Assembly (NCBI RefSeq): GCF_016917755.1
Contig: NZ_CP070326.1
Coordinates: forward strand, 7,564,001 to 7,628,000
Reading direction: 5' to 3'
From: Streptomyces noursei
GTDB taxonomy: Bacteria; Actinomycetota; Actinomycetes; Streptomycetales; Streptomycetaceae
Length of the DNA: 64,000 nt
Shown: in pieces, positions 33,642 through 43,054 of the stretch
How the letters are laid out: every line of letters begins with the position of its first letter
Numbering within the stretch: position 1 is the stretch's first letter
Notes under the pieces: model-generated
The model's database searches: none
Seen by the model: only the letters and a program-made list of their open reading frames with translations
What the model was told of the DNA's origin: nothing
Translations under genes and position numbers: made by a program

Positions 33642-34169
33642 ATGTCCGCGTTCATACAACAGCTTCCCGCACTGGTCGGGGTCATCATCGGTGCCATCGG
33701 CTCATACTTGGCAGTCACTCGTGGCGATCAAGCCCGCTTCCGGCGTGAGCAGACAGCTCGTTGGGAGGAGCGCCGGCTGGCGGTCTACGCTGAATACGCG
33801 AGGGTGCTCAAGCAGACCGTCACCCTGACCTATCGCGTTGCGGCCCACCTGGGCAACGATCCTCATCCGCACCCCTTGTCGCCCGAGGAGGCCGCTCCGC
33901 ATCTGACCAACGCAACCGATGCCCGGGATCCCGCTGGAGAGGCGCTACTCATGCTCGGCAGCCCCGACGTGGTGACGAAGGCACGGGAATGGGTCGTCAC
34001 GGTCATGGACATGGAACGGTTCCTGCGAGACCGGACGCACAGCCCCGAGACCTGGTCGGCCATGCTTGTGCAGCAGCGCGCCGCGCGAGAGGGGTATTAC
34101 GCGGCTGTTCGGCGCGACCTCGCGCTCCCGCCCGGCCATTCGGGGGAATGGAGCCTGCCGACGCCGTAG
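33642..34169 (+). CDS. Membrane-anchored hypothetical protein
   Basis: 175 aa. One N-terminal hydrophobic segment (ALVGVIIGAIGSYLAV, residues ~10-25) anchors the protein. The rest is a helical, charged cytoplasmic domain (REQTARWEERRLAVYAEYAR ... VTVMDMERFLRD). This layout, a single TM followed by RxEQxxRWEERR, is common among uncharacterised Streptomyces proteins. No catalytic motif is visible. It stands alone. Confidence 0.7.
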   Translation: MSAFIQQLPALVGVIIGAIGSYLAVTRGDQARFRREQTARWEERRLAVYAEYARVLKQTVTLTYRVAAHLGNDPHPHPLSPEEAAPHLTNATDARDPAGEALLMLGSPDVVTKAREWVVTVMDMERFLRDRTHSPETWSAMLVQQRAAREGYYAAVRRDLALPPGHSGEWSLPTP

Positions 34170-34469
34170 GCGGCTTCGTTGGGATCGGTCGATCGATGGT
34201 TCGGGCATGTCGTCAACTGGTACGCGTGGGCGCGGATCGAGCCGCTGCTGTCGGACGGGGCACGCAGAGGGCTGGTCACGCATCGGGCTGGCCACGCGGA
34301 TCCATGACGCTGCGCACGCCCGCTGCCGCGCCCGCGCCTTCCTTCCACCTCACCGTCGGTGGAACGGGATGAGCGGCGACGATCGGCGGAGGCAGGCAGG
34401 CAGGCTGAATACGAACGCGGAAGACCTCATCCGTTCCCACGCCCAATCAACTTCGTTCCTGGAGGCGAC
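34170..34469. other. Intergenic region, possible transposase scrap
   Basis: 300 bases before the isochorismatase-like gene. One frame contains WARIEPLLSD, reminiscent of the N-terminus of IS5-type transposases (WxRIxPLLP), but only about ten residues support this. No complete gene. Confidence 0.3.
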
Positions 34470-35030
34470 ATGAGCACCGCCCTTCTCGTGATGGACGTCC
34501 AACAGGCCATCGTCGACATCGCCGACGACGGCTCCGGCTATCTGCCACGCCTGCGCAAGGCAATCGAGGGAGCCAGGGCCGCGAACATCCCCGTGATCTA
34601 CGTGGTCATCGCCTTGCGCCCCGGCTTCCCTGAAGTCGGGGCGCACAACAGAGCCCTCGCCGCCATCGCACAGGCCGGCCTCTACGTCGAAGGCGCCCCA
34701 GGCACCGAGATCCACCCCGACGTGGCACCCCAGCCCGGCGACATCGTGGTCACCAAGAAACGAGCAAGTGCCTTCTCCGGCAGCGACCTCGACATGGTCC
34801 TCAGAGCACGCGGAACCGACAGCCTCGTACTCACCGGCATCGCCACCAGCGCGGTAGTGCTCTACACCCTGTGCCAAGCCAACGACCTCGACTTCAACCT
34901 CACCGTCCTCTCCGACGGCTGTCTCGACACCGACCCACGCATACACCACATGCTGATCGAGCAACTGTTCCCGCAATGGGCGGACGTCACCACCATCAAC
35001 AACTGGCTCACCACCATCACACCCCAATAG
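34470..35030 (+). CDS. Isochorismatase-like (cysteine hydrolase fold) protein
   Basis: 186 aa from ATG 34470 with GGAGG 5 bp upstream. The fold is that of isochorismatase/nicotinamidase hydrolases: LLVMDVQQAIVDI supplies the catalytic Asp, VTKKRASAFSGSDLD the Lys region, and LVLTGIATSAVVLYTLCQA the helix that normally carries the catalytic Cys. Here the Cys position in TSxxV is Ala/Val, as in a large subgroup lacking the nucleophile, so hydrolase activity is doubtful. The following DFNLTVLSDGCLDTDPRIHH block is typical of that subgroup. Confidence 0.85.
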   Translation: MSTALLVMDVQQAIVDIADDGSGYLPRLRKAIEGARAANIPVIYVVIALRPGFPEVGAHNRALAAIAQAGLYVEGAPGTEIHPDVAPQPGDIVVTKKRASAFSGSDLDMVLRARGTDSLVLTGIATSAVVLYTLCQANDLDFNLTVLSDGCLDTDPRIHHMLIEQLFPQWADVTTINNWLTTITPQ

Positions 35031-35512
35031 CAACAAGCCAGACGCACAGCCACTTCAACCATCAACTCCGGCGGGCCTGCCGGCCTTCCCTGTCGCCACG
35101 GGGAGGGCCGGCCAGGGCACCAGCGTGACGCGCACGCACGCACCAATCGGCCACCCCGCTCCGCCCGGCGCGCGAGAAGCGACCGCGCTCCAGCTCAAGA
35201 CCGCTCCCCCGCCCCGGCGTCCGGCCGCTGCTCCCGGGCTCGACGGAAGGGAGTCGTGGGCAGCGGGTGCGTAGCTACGAAACGAATTCTCTCAACGAGC
35301 CTTGCTGGCCGGCTACTTCGCGAATGCAGGGGCTCGATCGCCCGAGCCCGGCGGGCACGCGGCGGCATTCCGTCGCTCCTCACACCGGCTTCCCCCAGTG
35401 CGAGTTGATGCCGCCGCGTCGGGCATAGATGAGCCGGGGGATGTGCTCGACCAGCCGGCACTGCGTGCAGCGCCGACTCGTAGCCGCACCGAGGCCGCCC
35501 CAGAGGATCCAC
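35031..35512. other. Intergenic region, nothing recognised
   Basis: About 480 bases. No protein-like reading, RNA gene or clear terminator was recognised. The last ~80 bases lead into the secreted hydrolase and end with AGAGGATCC before its ATG. Confidence 0.4.
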
Positions 35513-37648
35513 ATGACCGTTGCCGCCGATGCCACCAACCGCCCTTCCTACCAACGTTCCACCGTGATCCGCCGGACACCGCACCACCGCGGTCTCTTCG
35601 CCGTCGCCGTCCTCGCGGCCGCCCTCGCCCTCCTCGGAGCAATGCTCGCCCCGCCGTCCCATGCCACCACCGGTGGAACGAGCCCCGGACTCCGCCTCGG
35701 CTCCCTCCAACTCACCCCGTGCGAACAGCCCCCGAGCGGCTGGTGCGGAACCGCCGCACTCCCGTTGGACCGCCGGGCCCCCGACAGCCCGACCATCGAC
35801 GTCGGCTTCGAGTGGGTACCGGCCACCGGACGGCCCCAGGGCACCGCGGTCGTGGTCGACGGTGGCCCCGGCTGGGCGACGCGCCACTCCCGCAGTGCCT
35901 ACCTGGAGATGCTCGGGCCGCTTCGGGACAGCCGGAACCTGCTGCTGTTCGACCTGCGCGGAACGGGCCGCTCACAGGCCCTCACCTGCCCCGACCTGGA
36001 GCACTACGCGGACCAGCCCTCAGGGCCCGACTTCGCGCGGACCGTCGGCGCCTGCGGCGACCGGCTCGATCACACCTGGAAGCGCCCCGACGGCAGATGG
36101 ATCCACGCCTCCGAGCTCTTCGGGTCCGCCGACTCCGCCCAGGACCTCGCCGATGTCCTCACCCGGCTCGGCGTTTCCGGCGTCGACCTCTACGGCGACT
36201 CCTACGGCAGTTGGTTCGCCCAGGTCTTCGCCGCACGGCACCCGTCCCTGCTCCGTTCCCTCACCCTGGACGCCACCTACGAAGTCCTCGGCCTGGACCC
36301 CTGGTACACCAGCGGCGTTACCTCCGCCCGCGACGCCTTCGCCGCTGTTTGCCGACGTTCGCCGCAGTGCGCCGCCCACACCTCCACCGACGCGTGGACC
36401 CTCCTCTCCGCCCTGGCCGCCCGCCTGCGCACCGCACCGCTCACCGGCACCACCACCGGCCTCGACGGAGAGCCCACCGCCGTAACGGTCACCGTGACCA
36501 CTCTGGTCGACCTGGTCAACGACGCGGGCTCCGACCCAGGGATCTACCGGAGCCTGCAAGCCTCGGCCCACGCACTTCTCACCAGGGGCGACAGTGTCCC
36601 GCTGCTCCGCCTGGCCGAACAGACCACCGCCCACGACGGGACCAACGCGCCGCCCCCGGACTTCTCCAGCACCCTGTACTTCGCCGTGGCCTGCACCGAC
36701 TATCCGCAGCTGTTCGCCATGACCAGCCCGAGCACCGAGCGCGCCCGCCAACTCCAGAACCGGATCGCCGCCCAACCCGCCGGCACCTTCGCTCCCTTCA
36801 CCGCTGCCGAGTGGACGACCGTCAACGCCTACACCAACGCCTACGACGGCTGCCTCAACTGGCCGGCCCCCCAACGTACGCACACCCCCATCACGACCCA
36901 CCCGCCCCTGGTGCCCCCGACCCTGCCGGCCCTCGTCCTCGGCGGCGATCTCGACTCCCTCACCCCCACCGCCGGCGGCCGACGCGTCGCAGCCCAACTC
37001 GGGCGCTCCGCCCGGTTCATCACCGTGCCCAACGTCACCCACATCACCGCCATGCCCGAACGGACCCGGCCGGGACCGGAAGCGTGCGGACAGTCCCTCT
37101 ACCGCCAATTCCTGCGCAACCCGGCCGACCTGAAGCACCTGGACGTGTCCTGCACCCGGCACACCCCCGCCATCCCCGCCCTCGCCGACTACCCCACCCG
37201 CCTCGCCGACACCACCCCCGCAACCCCCGCGCCCGGCAACCAGGCCCGCCCAGGCGCTCTGCGCGCGGCCTCCGTCGGCGCATCGGCCGTCGGCGACTCG
37301 ATCGTCCGAAGCGGCTACCTGACCCACGATCGCGACACCGGACTGCGCGGCGGCACCTTGACCGTCACCGGCGCTCCCCAAGCGCACTTCACCCTCACCG
37401 ACATCCGCTGGGTGACCGACGCCACCGTCAACGGCACCGCAACATGGGACCGCACCAACGGCACCGTCACCGCGCACCTGAGAATCACGCCCGACAGCGA
37501 CTCCGGCACCGAAACTGCCGCCACCACCGGCTCCGACTCCGACGTCACCCTCGACGTCACCTGGAACACCCTCACTCCCCGCACCCCGGCGTCCGTGACA
37601 GGCACTGCAGGAGACACCCCACTGCGCGGCACCCTCCCCCCACCGTGA
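35513..37648 (+). CDS. Secreted alpha/beta hydrolase (S33/TAP-like peptidase family)
   Basis: 711 aa from ATG 35513, with GAGG 7 bp upstream; an in-frame ATG at 35429 is unsupported. A long signal region (hydrophobic core at about 28-47) is followed by the hydrolase domain: DLRGTGRS oxyanion block, nucleophile elbow GDSYGSW with Ser230, Asp in LVLGGDLDSLTP and His in VPNVTHITAMP. The lid and C-terminal TAP-like domain suit a tripeptidyl-aminopeptidase-type exopeptidase. The last ~150 residues add a beta-rich, Thr/Asp-rich domain (GGTLTVTGAPQAHFTLTDIR), longer than typical members and perhaps wall-binding. Confidence 0.87.
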   Translation: MTVAADATNRPSYQRSTVIRRTPHHRGLFAVAVLAAALALLGAMLAPPSHATTGGTSPGLRLGSLQLTPCEQPPSGWCGTAALPLDRRAPDSPTIDVGFEWVPATGRPQGTAVVVDGGPGWATRHSRSAYLEMLGPLRDSRNLLLFDLRGTGRSQALTCPDLEHYADQPSGPDFARTVGACGDRLDHTWKRPDGRWIHASELFGSADSAQDLADVLTRLGVSGVDLYGDSYGSWFAQVFAARHPSLLRSLTLDATYEVLGLDPWYTSGVTSARDAFAAVCRRSPQCAAHTSTDAWTLLSALAARLRTAPLTGTTTGLDGEPTAVTVTVTTLVDLVNDAGSDPGIYRSLQASAHALLTRGDSVPLLRLAEQTTAHDGTNAPPPDFSSTLYFAVACTDYPQLFAMTSPSTERARQLQNRIAAQPAGTFAPFTAAEWTTVNAYTNAYDGCLNWPAPQRTHTPITTHPPLVPPTLPALVLGGDLDSLTPTAGGRRVAAQLGRSARFITVPNVTHITAMPERTRPGPEACGQSLYRQFLRNPADLKHLDVSCTRHTPAIPALADYPTRLADTTPATPAPGNQARPGALRAASVGASAVGDSIVRSGYLTHDRDTGLRGGTLTVTGAPQAHFTLTDIRWVTDATVNGTATWDRTNGTVTAHLRITPDSDSGTETAATTGSDSDVTLDVTWNTLTPRTPASVTGTAGDTPLRGTLPPP

Positions 37649-37802
37649 GCCAAGCGATCCCATGCGCCCGTGCACAGGCGAGCTCCAGCAGCCGGCGCGA
37701 CGGCTGGAGCACGCCTACGACGGGCCACGTCGGCATGTCTGAGGCCAGCTGCATCAGCTGGCCCGTCGCGCCCAAGGTCGAGCGTTCTCGACGAAGGCCC
37801 GG

Positions 37803-38222
37803 TCAGCGCACCTTGACGGTCTCGGTGGGCGTGACCATCTGCAGGTGGAGCTTGTTCGAGTTCCAGGTCGTCTCGTACAGCGCACCGCGGAACTGCAGCG
37901 TGCCACGGTGGTTCGCCCGGACCCATGTGTCGACCGCGCCGCCGTCGAAGACCGCGCCATGAGCGCACTTCACCGTGTGCCAGGTTCCGGTGGCCTGTCG
38001 CTGCTGCACACAGAACTTCTGGAAGAGGTCGTCGTCGTTCGAGGCGTACCCCTTCACGTGGATGCGCGCGCCGGCCTTCACGGTGTGCGGGCTCGCCTTG
38101 AATTCATAGCTGATCTTCGCGGAAGCCGTCACCGCGCTCAGCCCGAGTGCGGAGATGCCCACTGCCGCGACGACGGCCGCACGCGCGGCACGTCGGTTGA
38201 GAACGCCCATCGCCATCGCCAT
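37803..38222 (-). CDS. Small secreted protein of unknown function
   Basis: 139 aa with a strong GGGGGAG before ATG 38222. The signal peptide (RRAARAAVVAAVGISALGLS ... TASA) predicts export. The mature ~105 residues are beta-rich with two cysteines (KFCVQQ and VKCAHG) likely forming a disulphide, and repeated Trp/His/Thr positions (TGTWHTVKCAHG, DTWVRANHRG). Streptomyces genomes contain many such small secreted Ig-like proteins; no function is assigned. Confidence 0.72.
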   Translation of the reverse strand: MAMAMGVLNRRAARAAVVAAVGISALGLSAVTASAKISYEFKASPHTVKAGARIHVKGYASNDDDLFQKFCVQQRQATGTWHTVKCAHGAVFDGGAVDTWVRANHRGTLQFRGALYETTWNSNKLHLQMVTPTETVKVR

Positions 38223-38414
38223 GTCTCCCCCTTCGGATGGTCTTGCGCTCGGCAGCGGTGAATAGGGCAGGGAGGCGAAGCCGTTCCTCGGCCCGCAGGC
38301 GCCGTATCAACTCGCCGATGCATCCTGTGAGACGGCGAACGGGGAAGCGCCGTTGCCCCGCGTTGCGTCATTTTTCGGTGGAGCGGCGTGTCGGCGTCGG
38401 GTGTTCGGCTCGGG

Positions 38415-38867
38415 TCAGTGGGTGGAGATCTTGTGGACGGCGGTGTCGTCGGGGTTCAGTCGCCGCCCGTCCGCAGACAGCACTTCCAGTGGGCGGAGGC
38501 GATGTCCCTGGCGGCGGTCGACCAGCTGTGAGTGTGGTTCGTCGGGGGCGAAGAAGTGCTGTTCGCCCCACTGTCGCAGCGCCACGATGACGGGGAAGAG
38601 CGCCTGGCCCTTCGGGGTCAGTACGTACTCGCGGTAGGCGCTGCCGTCGGAGGCGGGGACGGATTCGAGGACGCCGCCGGCGACCAGGGTGCGCAGACGC
38701 GCGGTGAGGATGTTCTTCGCCACTCCGAGGCTGCGTTGGAACTCCCCGAAGCGCCGGCTTCCATCGAAGGCGTCCCGCACGATCAGCAGGGACCACCAGT
38801 CGCCGATCGCGTCCACCGACCGGGCGACGGGACATTCACTGTCGTCGAAGCGCGTCCTGGTCACCAT
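38415..38867 (-). CDS. HxlR family transcriptional regulator
   Basis: 150 aa from ATG 38867. The winged-helix domain is typical of HxlR: CPVARSVDAIGDWWSLLIVR at the start, then RRFGEFQRSLGVAKNILTAR and LRTLVAGGVLE, and YVLTPKGQALFPVIVALRQW. The first Cys in the CPVARS block is conserved and may sense redox or electrophiles. The gene is divergent from an MFS exporter, with a long inverted repeat between them, so it likely represses the exporter and itself. Confidence 0.92.
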   Translation of the reverse strand: MVTRTRFDDSECPVARSVDAIGDWWSLLIVRDAFDGSRRFGEFQRSLGVAKNILTARLRTLVAGGVLESVPASDGSAYREYVLTPKGQALFPVIVALRQWGEQHFFAPDEPHSQLVDRRQGHRLRPLEVLSADGRRLNPDDTAVHKISTH

Positions 38868-38893
38868 GGCGTCCCTCGCTCTCACATTGGTTG

Positions 38894-38938
38894 CAACATG
38901 CTACCAAGAAAGCTACCGTCTGCGCTGGTAGCAAGTTG
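38894..38938. promoter_or_regulatory. HxlR operator: long inverted repeat
   Basis: CAACATGCTACCA (38894-38906) and TGGTAGCAAGTTG (38926-38938) are inverted copies matching at 12 of 13 positions, separated by 19 bases. The repeat spans the space between the divergent HxlR and MFS starts, where the promoters must lie. Confidence 0.75.
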
Positions 38939-38963
38939 AAACCAGATATCCGGAGGAGTGCTG

Positions 38964-40229
38964 ATGCCTGGCAATGGTGAGGCTGTGACACAACAGACCG
39001 AGGCTCCGAGCGGGGGACGTTCCTCATTCGTCCTGTCCCGTGGCGTCGTCATACTGTTCGCCGTCGCCTGCGGGGCCGCGGTGGCCAACGTCTACTTCTC
39101 CCAGCCGCTGTTGGTGACCATGGGCCACGACCTGGCCATGAGCCCGGCGCTTGTCGGCAGCGTGGTGACCCTCACGCAAGTCGGATACGGGCTGGGACTC
39201 TTCTTCCTGGTGCCGCTGGGCGACGTGACCGACCGCAGACGGCTCATCGTGGCCCAGTTACTGCTCCTGGTGGTGGCGTTGGCCGTGGTGGCCGCCGCCC
39301 ACACTGCGGCGATCCTGCTCGCGGGCATGGCCGCGACGGGACTTCTCGCAGTCGTCACACAGACGTTGGTGGCCTTCGCGGCGTCACTGGCCCCGCCCGC
39401 CGGGCGCGGACGGGTCGTCGGTCTGGTCACCAGCGGCGTGGTCATCGGAATCCTGCTCGCCCGCACCGTATCCGGCCTCATGGCCGATCTCGCGGGCTGG
39501 CGCTCCGTCTACCTCGCCTCGGCGTCGTTCACCGCCGTGCTCGCCCTGGTCCTGTACCGGGTGCTGCCGCGCCACAGTGACGCTCCGCCGACAACCCTGC
39601 GCTACGGGCAGCTCCTGCGCTCCACCCTCACCCTGTTCGCACGGGAACGACTGCTGCGGCTCCGGGCCCTGTTCGGCCTGCTGGTCTTCGCCGCCTTCAG
39701 CACCCTGTGGAGCAGCATCGCGCTGCCCCTCAGCGAGGCCCCGTATTTCCTGCCGCACAGTGCGATCGGGGCGTTGGGGCTGATCGGAGTCGCCGGCGCC
39801 CTGGCCGCGACCGTGGCGGGCCGCCTGAACGACCGCGGACTCTCCCGGCGGACCACCGGCATTGCCCTGGCGCTGCTCGCCGCCTCGTGGTTGCCGCTGG
39901 CCTTCACCCGCAGCTCGCTGTGGGCCCTGGTCGTCGGGGTGATCCTCCTCGACCTCGCCGTGCAGGCGGTCCATGTCACCAACCAGACCCTGATCTACGC
40001 GCTGCACCCGGAGGCGGGCAGCAGACTGATCGGCGGATACATGGTCTTCTACTCGATCGGCAGCGCCACCGGCGCCATCGCCGCGACCTCCCTCTACACG
40101 GCGGCCGGCTGGGGCGCCGTCTGCGCGCTGGGGGCCGCCTTCAGCTGCCTGGGGCTCGTGCTGTGGGCGTTCACGCGACGCGGCGCTCCGGAGCGCGCCA
40201 CCGAGGCGGCCGCTCGCAGCGAAGCCTGA
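38964..40229 (+). CDS. MFS exporter regulated by HxlR
   Basis: 421 aa from ATG 38964, with GGAGGAG 5 bp upstream. About twelve TM segments are visible. The sequence shows the MFS signature loop LGDVTDRRRLIV between TM2 and TM3 and the start NVYFSQPLLVTMGHDLAMSP of the YfmO/YnfM-like drug-efflux subgroup. It probably exports a toxic small molecule by proton antiport. Codon 99 (39258-39260) is TTA, so translation may depend on bldA. Divergent from the HxlR gene. Confidence 0.9.
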   Translation: MPGNGEAVTQQTEAPSGGRSSFVLSRGVVILFAVACGAAVANVYFSQPLLVTMGHDLAMSPALVGSVVTLTQVGYGLGLFFLVPLGDVTDRRRLIVAQLLLLVVALAVVAAAHTAAILLAGMAATGLLAVVTQTLVAFAASLAPPAGRGRVVGLVTSGVVIGILLARTVSGLMADLAGWRSVYLASASFTAVLALVLYRVLPRHSDAPPTTLRYGQLLRSTLTLFARERLLRLRALFGLLVFAAFSTLWSSIALPLSEAPYFLPHSAIGALGLIGVAGALAATVAGRLNDRGLSRRTTGIALALLAASWLPLAFTRSSLWALVVGVILLDLAVQAVHVTNQTLIYALHPEAGSRLIGGYMVFYSIGSATGAIAATSLYTAAGWGAVCALGAAFSCLGLVLWAFTRRGAPERATEAAARSEA

Positions 40230-40787
40230 GCGGTCGCGTCGAACGTTGGGTGACGGGCACACCGTGGATCAGAAAACGGTGCGGACCCGGTTCGGAGGCC
40301 GGGCACACGTTGGTCGGCGGGGTGTCCGGGACGTCGTCGGAGTGTGAGGCGGGGCGCGTGTCTTGAAGAGATCTCCTGGTCGCGTCGGGCGCGCGTGAGC
40401 CGCCCGGCGGCCAGGAGTTCTTCGTCGCCGGAGCGAAGGCAACGCGGACGTGGCGAGCTGTTCGAGGCGGGCCTCGCTTTCCAGCTGCAGGGGCCGGCTC
40501 GGGGGCTTCAGCCGGGGCGCCATCGTCAACGGCGCCGGACTGAGCGCATCGTCGGCCCGGTCGACTCCCCTCGGCGGTATGAGTTCGGGAAGGCGCGGTG
40601 GTGATGTCGGCGGCAGCGCCGTTGCCACGTCGCACAGGAGGGGCGTCCCGGCGTCGTGCTCGGTCAACTGCCCTCTGTCGGTACGAGATTCGTCGGCTGT
40701 GGGGATGAGGGGTCTTCCGCCGTGCGGCGGAGCGGGTTGGTCCTGCGAGTCGAGGCGCACGGTGCGGCAGCGCGGAAGGCTGGACGC
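40230..40787. other. Intergenic region, no gene recognised
   Basis: About 560 bases between the MFS gene and the membrane protein of the two-component operon. Several frames are open on both strands but read as Arg/Pro/Ala-rich sequence. I see no RNA or repeat feature. Confidence 0.4.
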
Positions 40788-41783
40788 ATGAGTCGAATGA
40801 CACAGACCGTTCCCCGTACCGGCCGGGCCGCCGTCCGCCGGATCCTGCGCTGGGTGGCCATCGCCGCCTGCGTGCCCTATCTGTCGCTCAAGGTCGCCTG
40901 GATCGCGGGCAGTACCGTCGGCATCCCCGAGGGCAGTGCGCTGCTCAGCGACGGCACGTCGCTCAGGCTGGTCAATGCGGCCACGGTGCTGATGGACGTT
41001 TCCGTCGTCGTCCTGGCCCTGGTCCTCACCAAGCCCTGGGGCAGGCGCGTCCCGTCGTGGCTGTTGGCCCTGCCGATGTGGGGCGCGGTTGGGCTGCTGA
41101 CGCCCATCATGGTGGGATTCCCGGCCCAGTTGCTGGTCGGGGCGCTCGGTGGCACCGCTTCGGGATCGTCCGGGGACAACGGTGCGTTCCTGGAGGGTTG
41201 GGTCTTCGACCTCGTGTACGGCGGGTTCATCCTCCAGGGGTTGGCCCTGGGCGCCCTGTTCGTGCTGTATGCCTGCGAGCGCTGGGGACACATGTGGCAG
41301 GGGCGGCTCGGCGACGTGGGTGCCCGGCCGGTCGGGCGAGGGCAGCGGCCGGCGGCGCTGGTGGCGGCTGGTCTGGCGGTGCTGCCGATGGCGGTGCACC
41401 TGCTGTGGGCGTGCGGTGTGCACACGGGGTTGCCGGACACCTTGGCCGCGCAGTACGACGCCGATTCCGCGGTGCAGGACGCGGCCTATGTGCTGTACAC
41501 GGGTGCCACCGTGGCGGGCCTGGCGCTGCTCCTCGCCCGGCGGGCGGGGGCGGCGCTGGCCTTGCGTGTACCGCTGCTGCTCGCGGGGGTGGGTTCGGCG
41601 GCGACCGGCTGCTGGGGCGGTTGGCTGCTGCTTGCGGCGGTGACCGGGCCCTCGCACGGCGATCGGGCCGCCACTCCACTCATGCTCCTCACTTACGCTG
41701 TGCAGATGTTCGTCGGACTGCTCGTACTCACGGCCGGTGCCCGCTTCCTCAACGGGCGGGCCGGCGCCCCGCGTACCTCGTGA
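40788..41783 (+). CDS. Polytopic membrane protein, first gene of two-component operon
   Basis: 331 aa from ATG 40788 with GGAAGG upstream. Eight or so hydrophobic segments are spread through the protein; the first half includes VLMDVSVVVLALVLTKPWG and a GAFLEGWVFDLVYGGFILQG segment. No catalytic motif is evident. Its TGA overlaps the GTG of the histidine kinase (GTGA, 41780-41783), so kinase translation is coupled to it. It may be an accessory or sensory subunit for the kinase. Confidence 0.82.
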   Translation: MSRMTQTVPRTGRAAVRRILRWVAIAACVPYLSLKVAWIAGSTVGIPEGSALLSDGTSLRLVNAATVLMDVSVVVLALVLTKPWGRRVPSWLLALPMWGAVGLLTPIMVGFPAQLLVGALGGTASGSSGDNGAFLEGWVFDLVYGGFILQGLALGALFVLYACERWGHMWQGRLGDVGARPVGRGQRPAALVAAGLAVLPMAVHLLWACGVHTGLPDTLAAQYDADSAVQDAAYVLYTGATVAGLALLLARRAGAALALRVPLLLAGVGSAATGCWGGWLLLAAVTGPSHGDRAATPLMLLTYAVQMFVGLLVLTAGARFLNGRAGAPRTS

Positions 41784-43054
41784 CACGACCCGTGCAGGGC
41801 CTGGTGGCCGCCGCCCTGGGCCGCCGCGCACGGCTGCGCTGGGTGCATCTGCTCCTGGGCGGGGCACTGTTGATGCCGTACTACCTCGTGACGAACGTCC
41901 TGGTGGCGGTCGTCTGGCCGGAGTCGGGCGGCTTCCTCTCCACCTCCCTGGGCTGGCAGTTCACCACCTTCGCGCTCGCGCTGATACCCGGCGCCGCCAC
42001 CGCACTCCACCCGCTGGTGCGGCCCCTTGTGAGCGGGCCGGCGCGGGCACTGTGCGGGGTGCCGGGAGCCGGGCTGGAGACGGGGCCGAGCAGATCCTGG
42101 GCGGCCAGGGGGCGGACGGCCCTGTGGTACACACTGCACCTGCTGACTGGCGGCCTCGTCAGCGGAGTGTCGCTGGCCGTGCCGCCCCTGGCCCTGATGC
42201 TGATCGCGGTGCCGGTCACCGGGATGCTGGGCGGCGGACGGATGCCGTGGGGCCTGGGGCGCTCGGGAGCGTCGTGGTGGCTGCTGGCGCCGCTGGCCGG
42301 CATCGGGCTGCTGGCCGGGGTCGTGGCCCTGTCCTGGGCGGCGGGTGCGCTGCTGGCGCGCTGCGCGCCCGTCCTGTTGGGGCCGACGGCCGCCGACCGA
42401 CTGGCGGCGGCCGAGCAGCACGCGATGCAGTTGGCGCTGCGCAACCGACTGGCGCGGGAACTGCACGACTCCGTCGGACATGCGCTCAGCGCGGTGACGC
42501 TACAGGCAGTCGCAGCGCGCAGAGTCCTCGACGTCGACCTGGAGTTCGTCCGGCAGGCACTGGCCGCGATCGAGACCACGACCCGCGAGGCGGTCGGCGA
42601 ACTCGACACCGTACTGGGGCTCTTGCGCGAGGAAGGCCCGACCGACACCGCACCGGCACCGACCCTCACCGGCCTGGACGCGCTGCTCGAACGCACCCGC
42701 GCGGCAGGCGCCGCCCTCACCCTCGACGCGCCCACGGCCCTGGACCGGATACCACCGGTCGTCTCCCGCGAGGCGTACCGCATCGTCCAAGAAGGACTGG
42801 GCAACGCCCTGCGCCACGCGGACCAGGCACCCATCCGACTGCGTATCGCAGTGCACGACGACGCATTGGAGATCGACGTGGAAAACCCGATCGAGCCCAC
42901 CACCGGGCCCGCGCCCCGCCGTCGCGGCGGCGGCCGGGGGCTGCCCGGCATCGCCGAACGAGCCCGACTGCTGCGCGGCGAAGCCCTCTTCGGCGAGCAC
43001 GGCGGTGTGTGGCGACTGGCCGTACGCCTCCCCCTGAGCGGCAGCGCCCAGTGA
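41780..43054 (+). CDS. Sensor histidine kinase (NarL/HisKA_3 type)
   Basis: 424 aa starting at GTG 41780. The first ~200 residues hold about five TM helices without a large external loop, so it may sense a membrane signal. The dimerisation box ELHDSVGHALSAVTLQA places the phospho-acceptor at His229. The HATPase has the N-box GNALRHAD and G-box GRGLPGIAERARLLRG. It phosphorylates the partner regulator encoded next, whose GTG overlaps its stop. Confidence 0.93.
   Translation: MTRPVQGLVAAALGRRARLRWVHLLLGGALLMPYYLVTNVLVAVVWPESGGFLSTSLGWQFTTFALALIPGAATALHPLVRPLVSGPARALCGVPGAGLETGPSRSWAARGRTALWYTLHLLTGGLVSGVSLAVPPLALMLIAVPVTGMLGGGRMPWGLGRSGASWWLLAPLAGIGLLAGVVALSWAAGALLARCAPVLLGPTAADRLAAAEQHAMQLALRNRLARELHDSVGHALSAVTLQAVAARRVLDVDLEFVRQALAAIETTTREAVGELDTVLGLLREEGPTDTAPAPTLTGLDALLERTRAAGAALTLDAPTALDRIPPVVSREAYRIVQEGLGNALRHADQAPIRLRIAVHDDALEIDVENPIEPTTGPAPRRRGGGRGLPGIAERARLLRGEALFGEHGGVWRLAVRLPLSGSAQ

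Noticed and set aside
34170..34469. Possible IS5-type transposase fragment (WARIEPLLSD)
   Set aside because: Only about ten residues match, there are no terminal repeats, and no DDE motif follows; not listed as a mobile element.
35302..37962. 886-codon plus-strand ORF overlapping the secreted hydrolase
   Set aside because: It is out of frame with the hydrolase motifs and reads as Arg/Pro/His-rich sequence without protein features.
40269..41867. 532-codon minus-strand ORF opposite the membrane protein of the two-component operon
   Set aside because: The plus-strand frame has clear TM helices and GTGA coupling to the kinase. The minus frame is Arg/Gln/Pro-rich noise.
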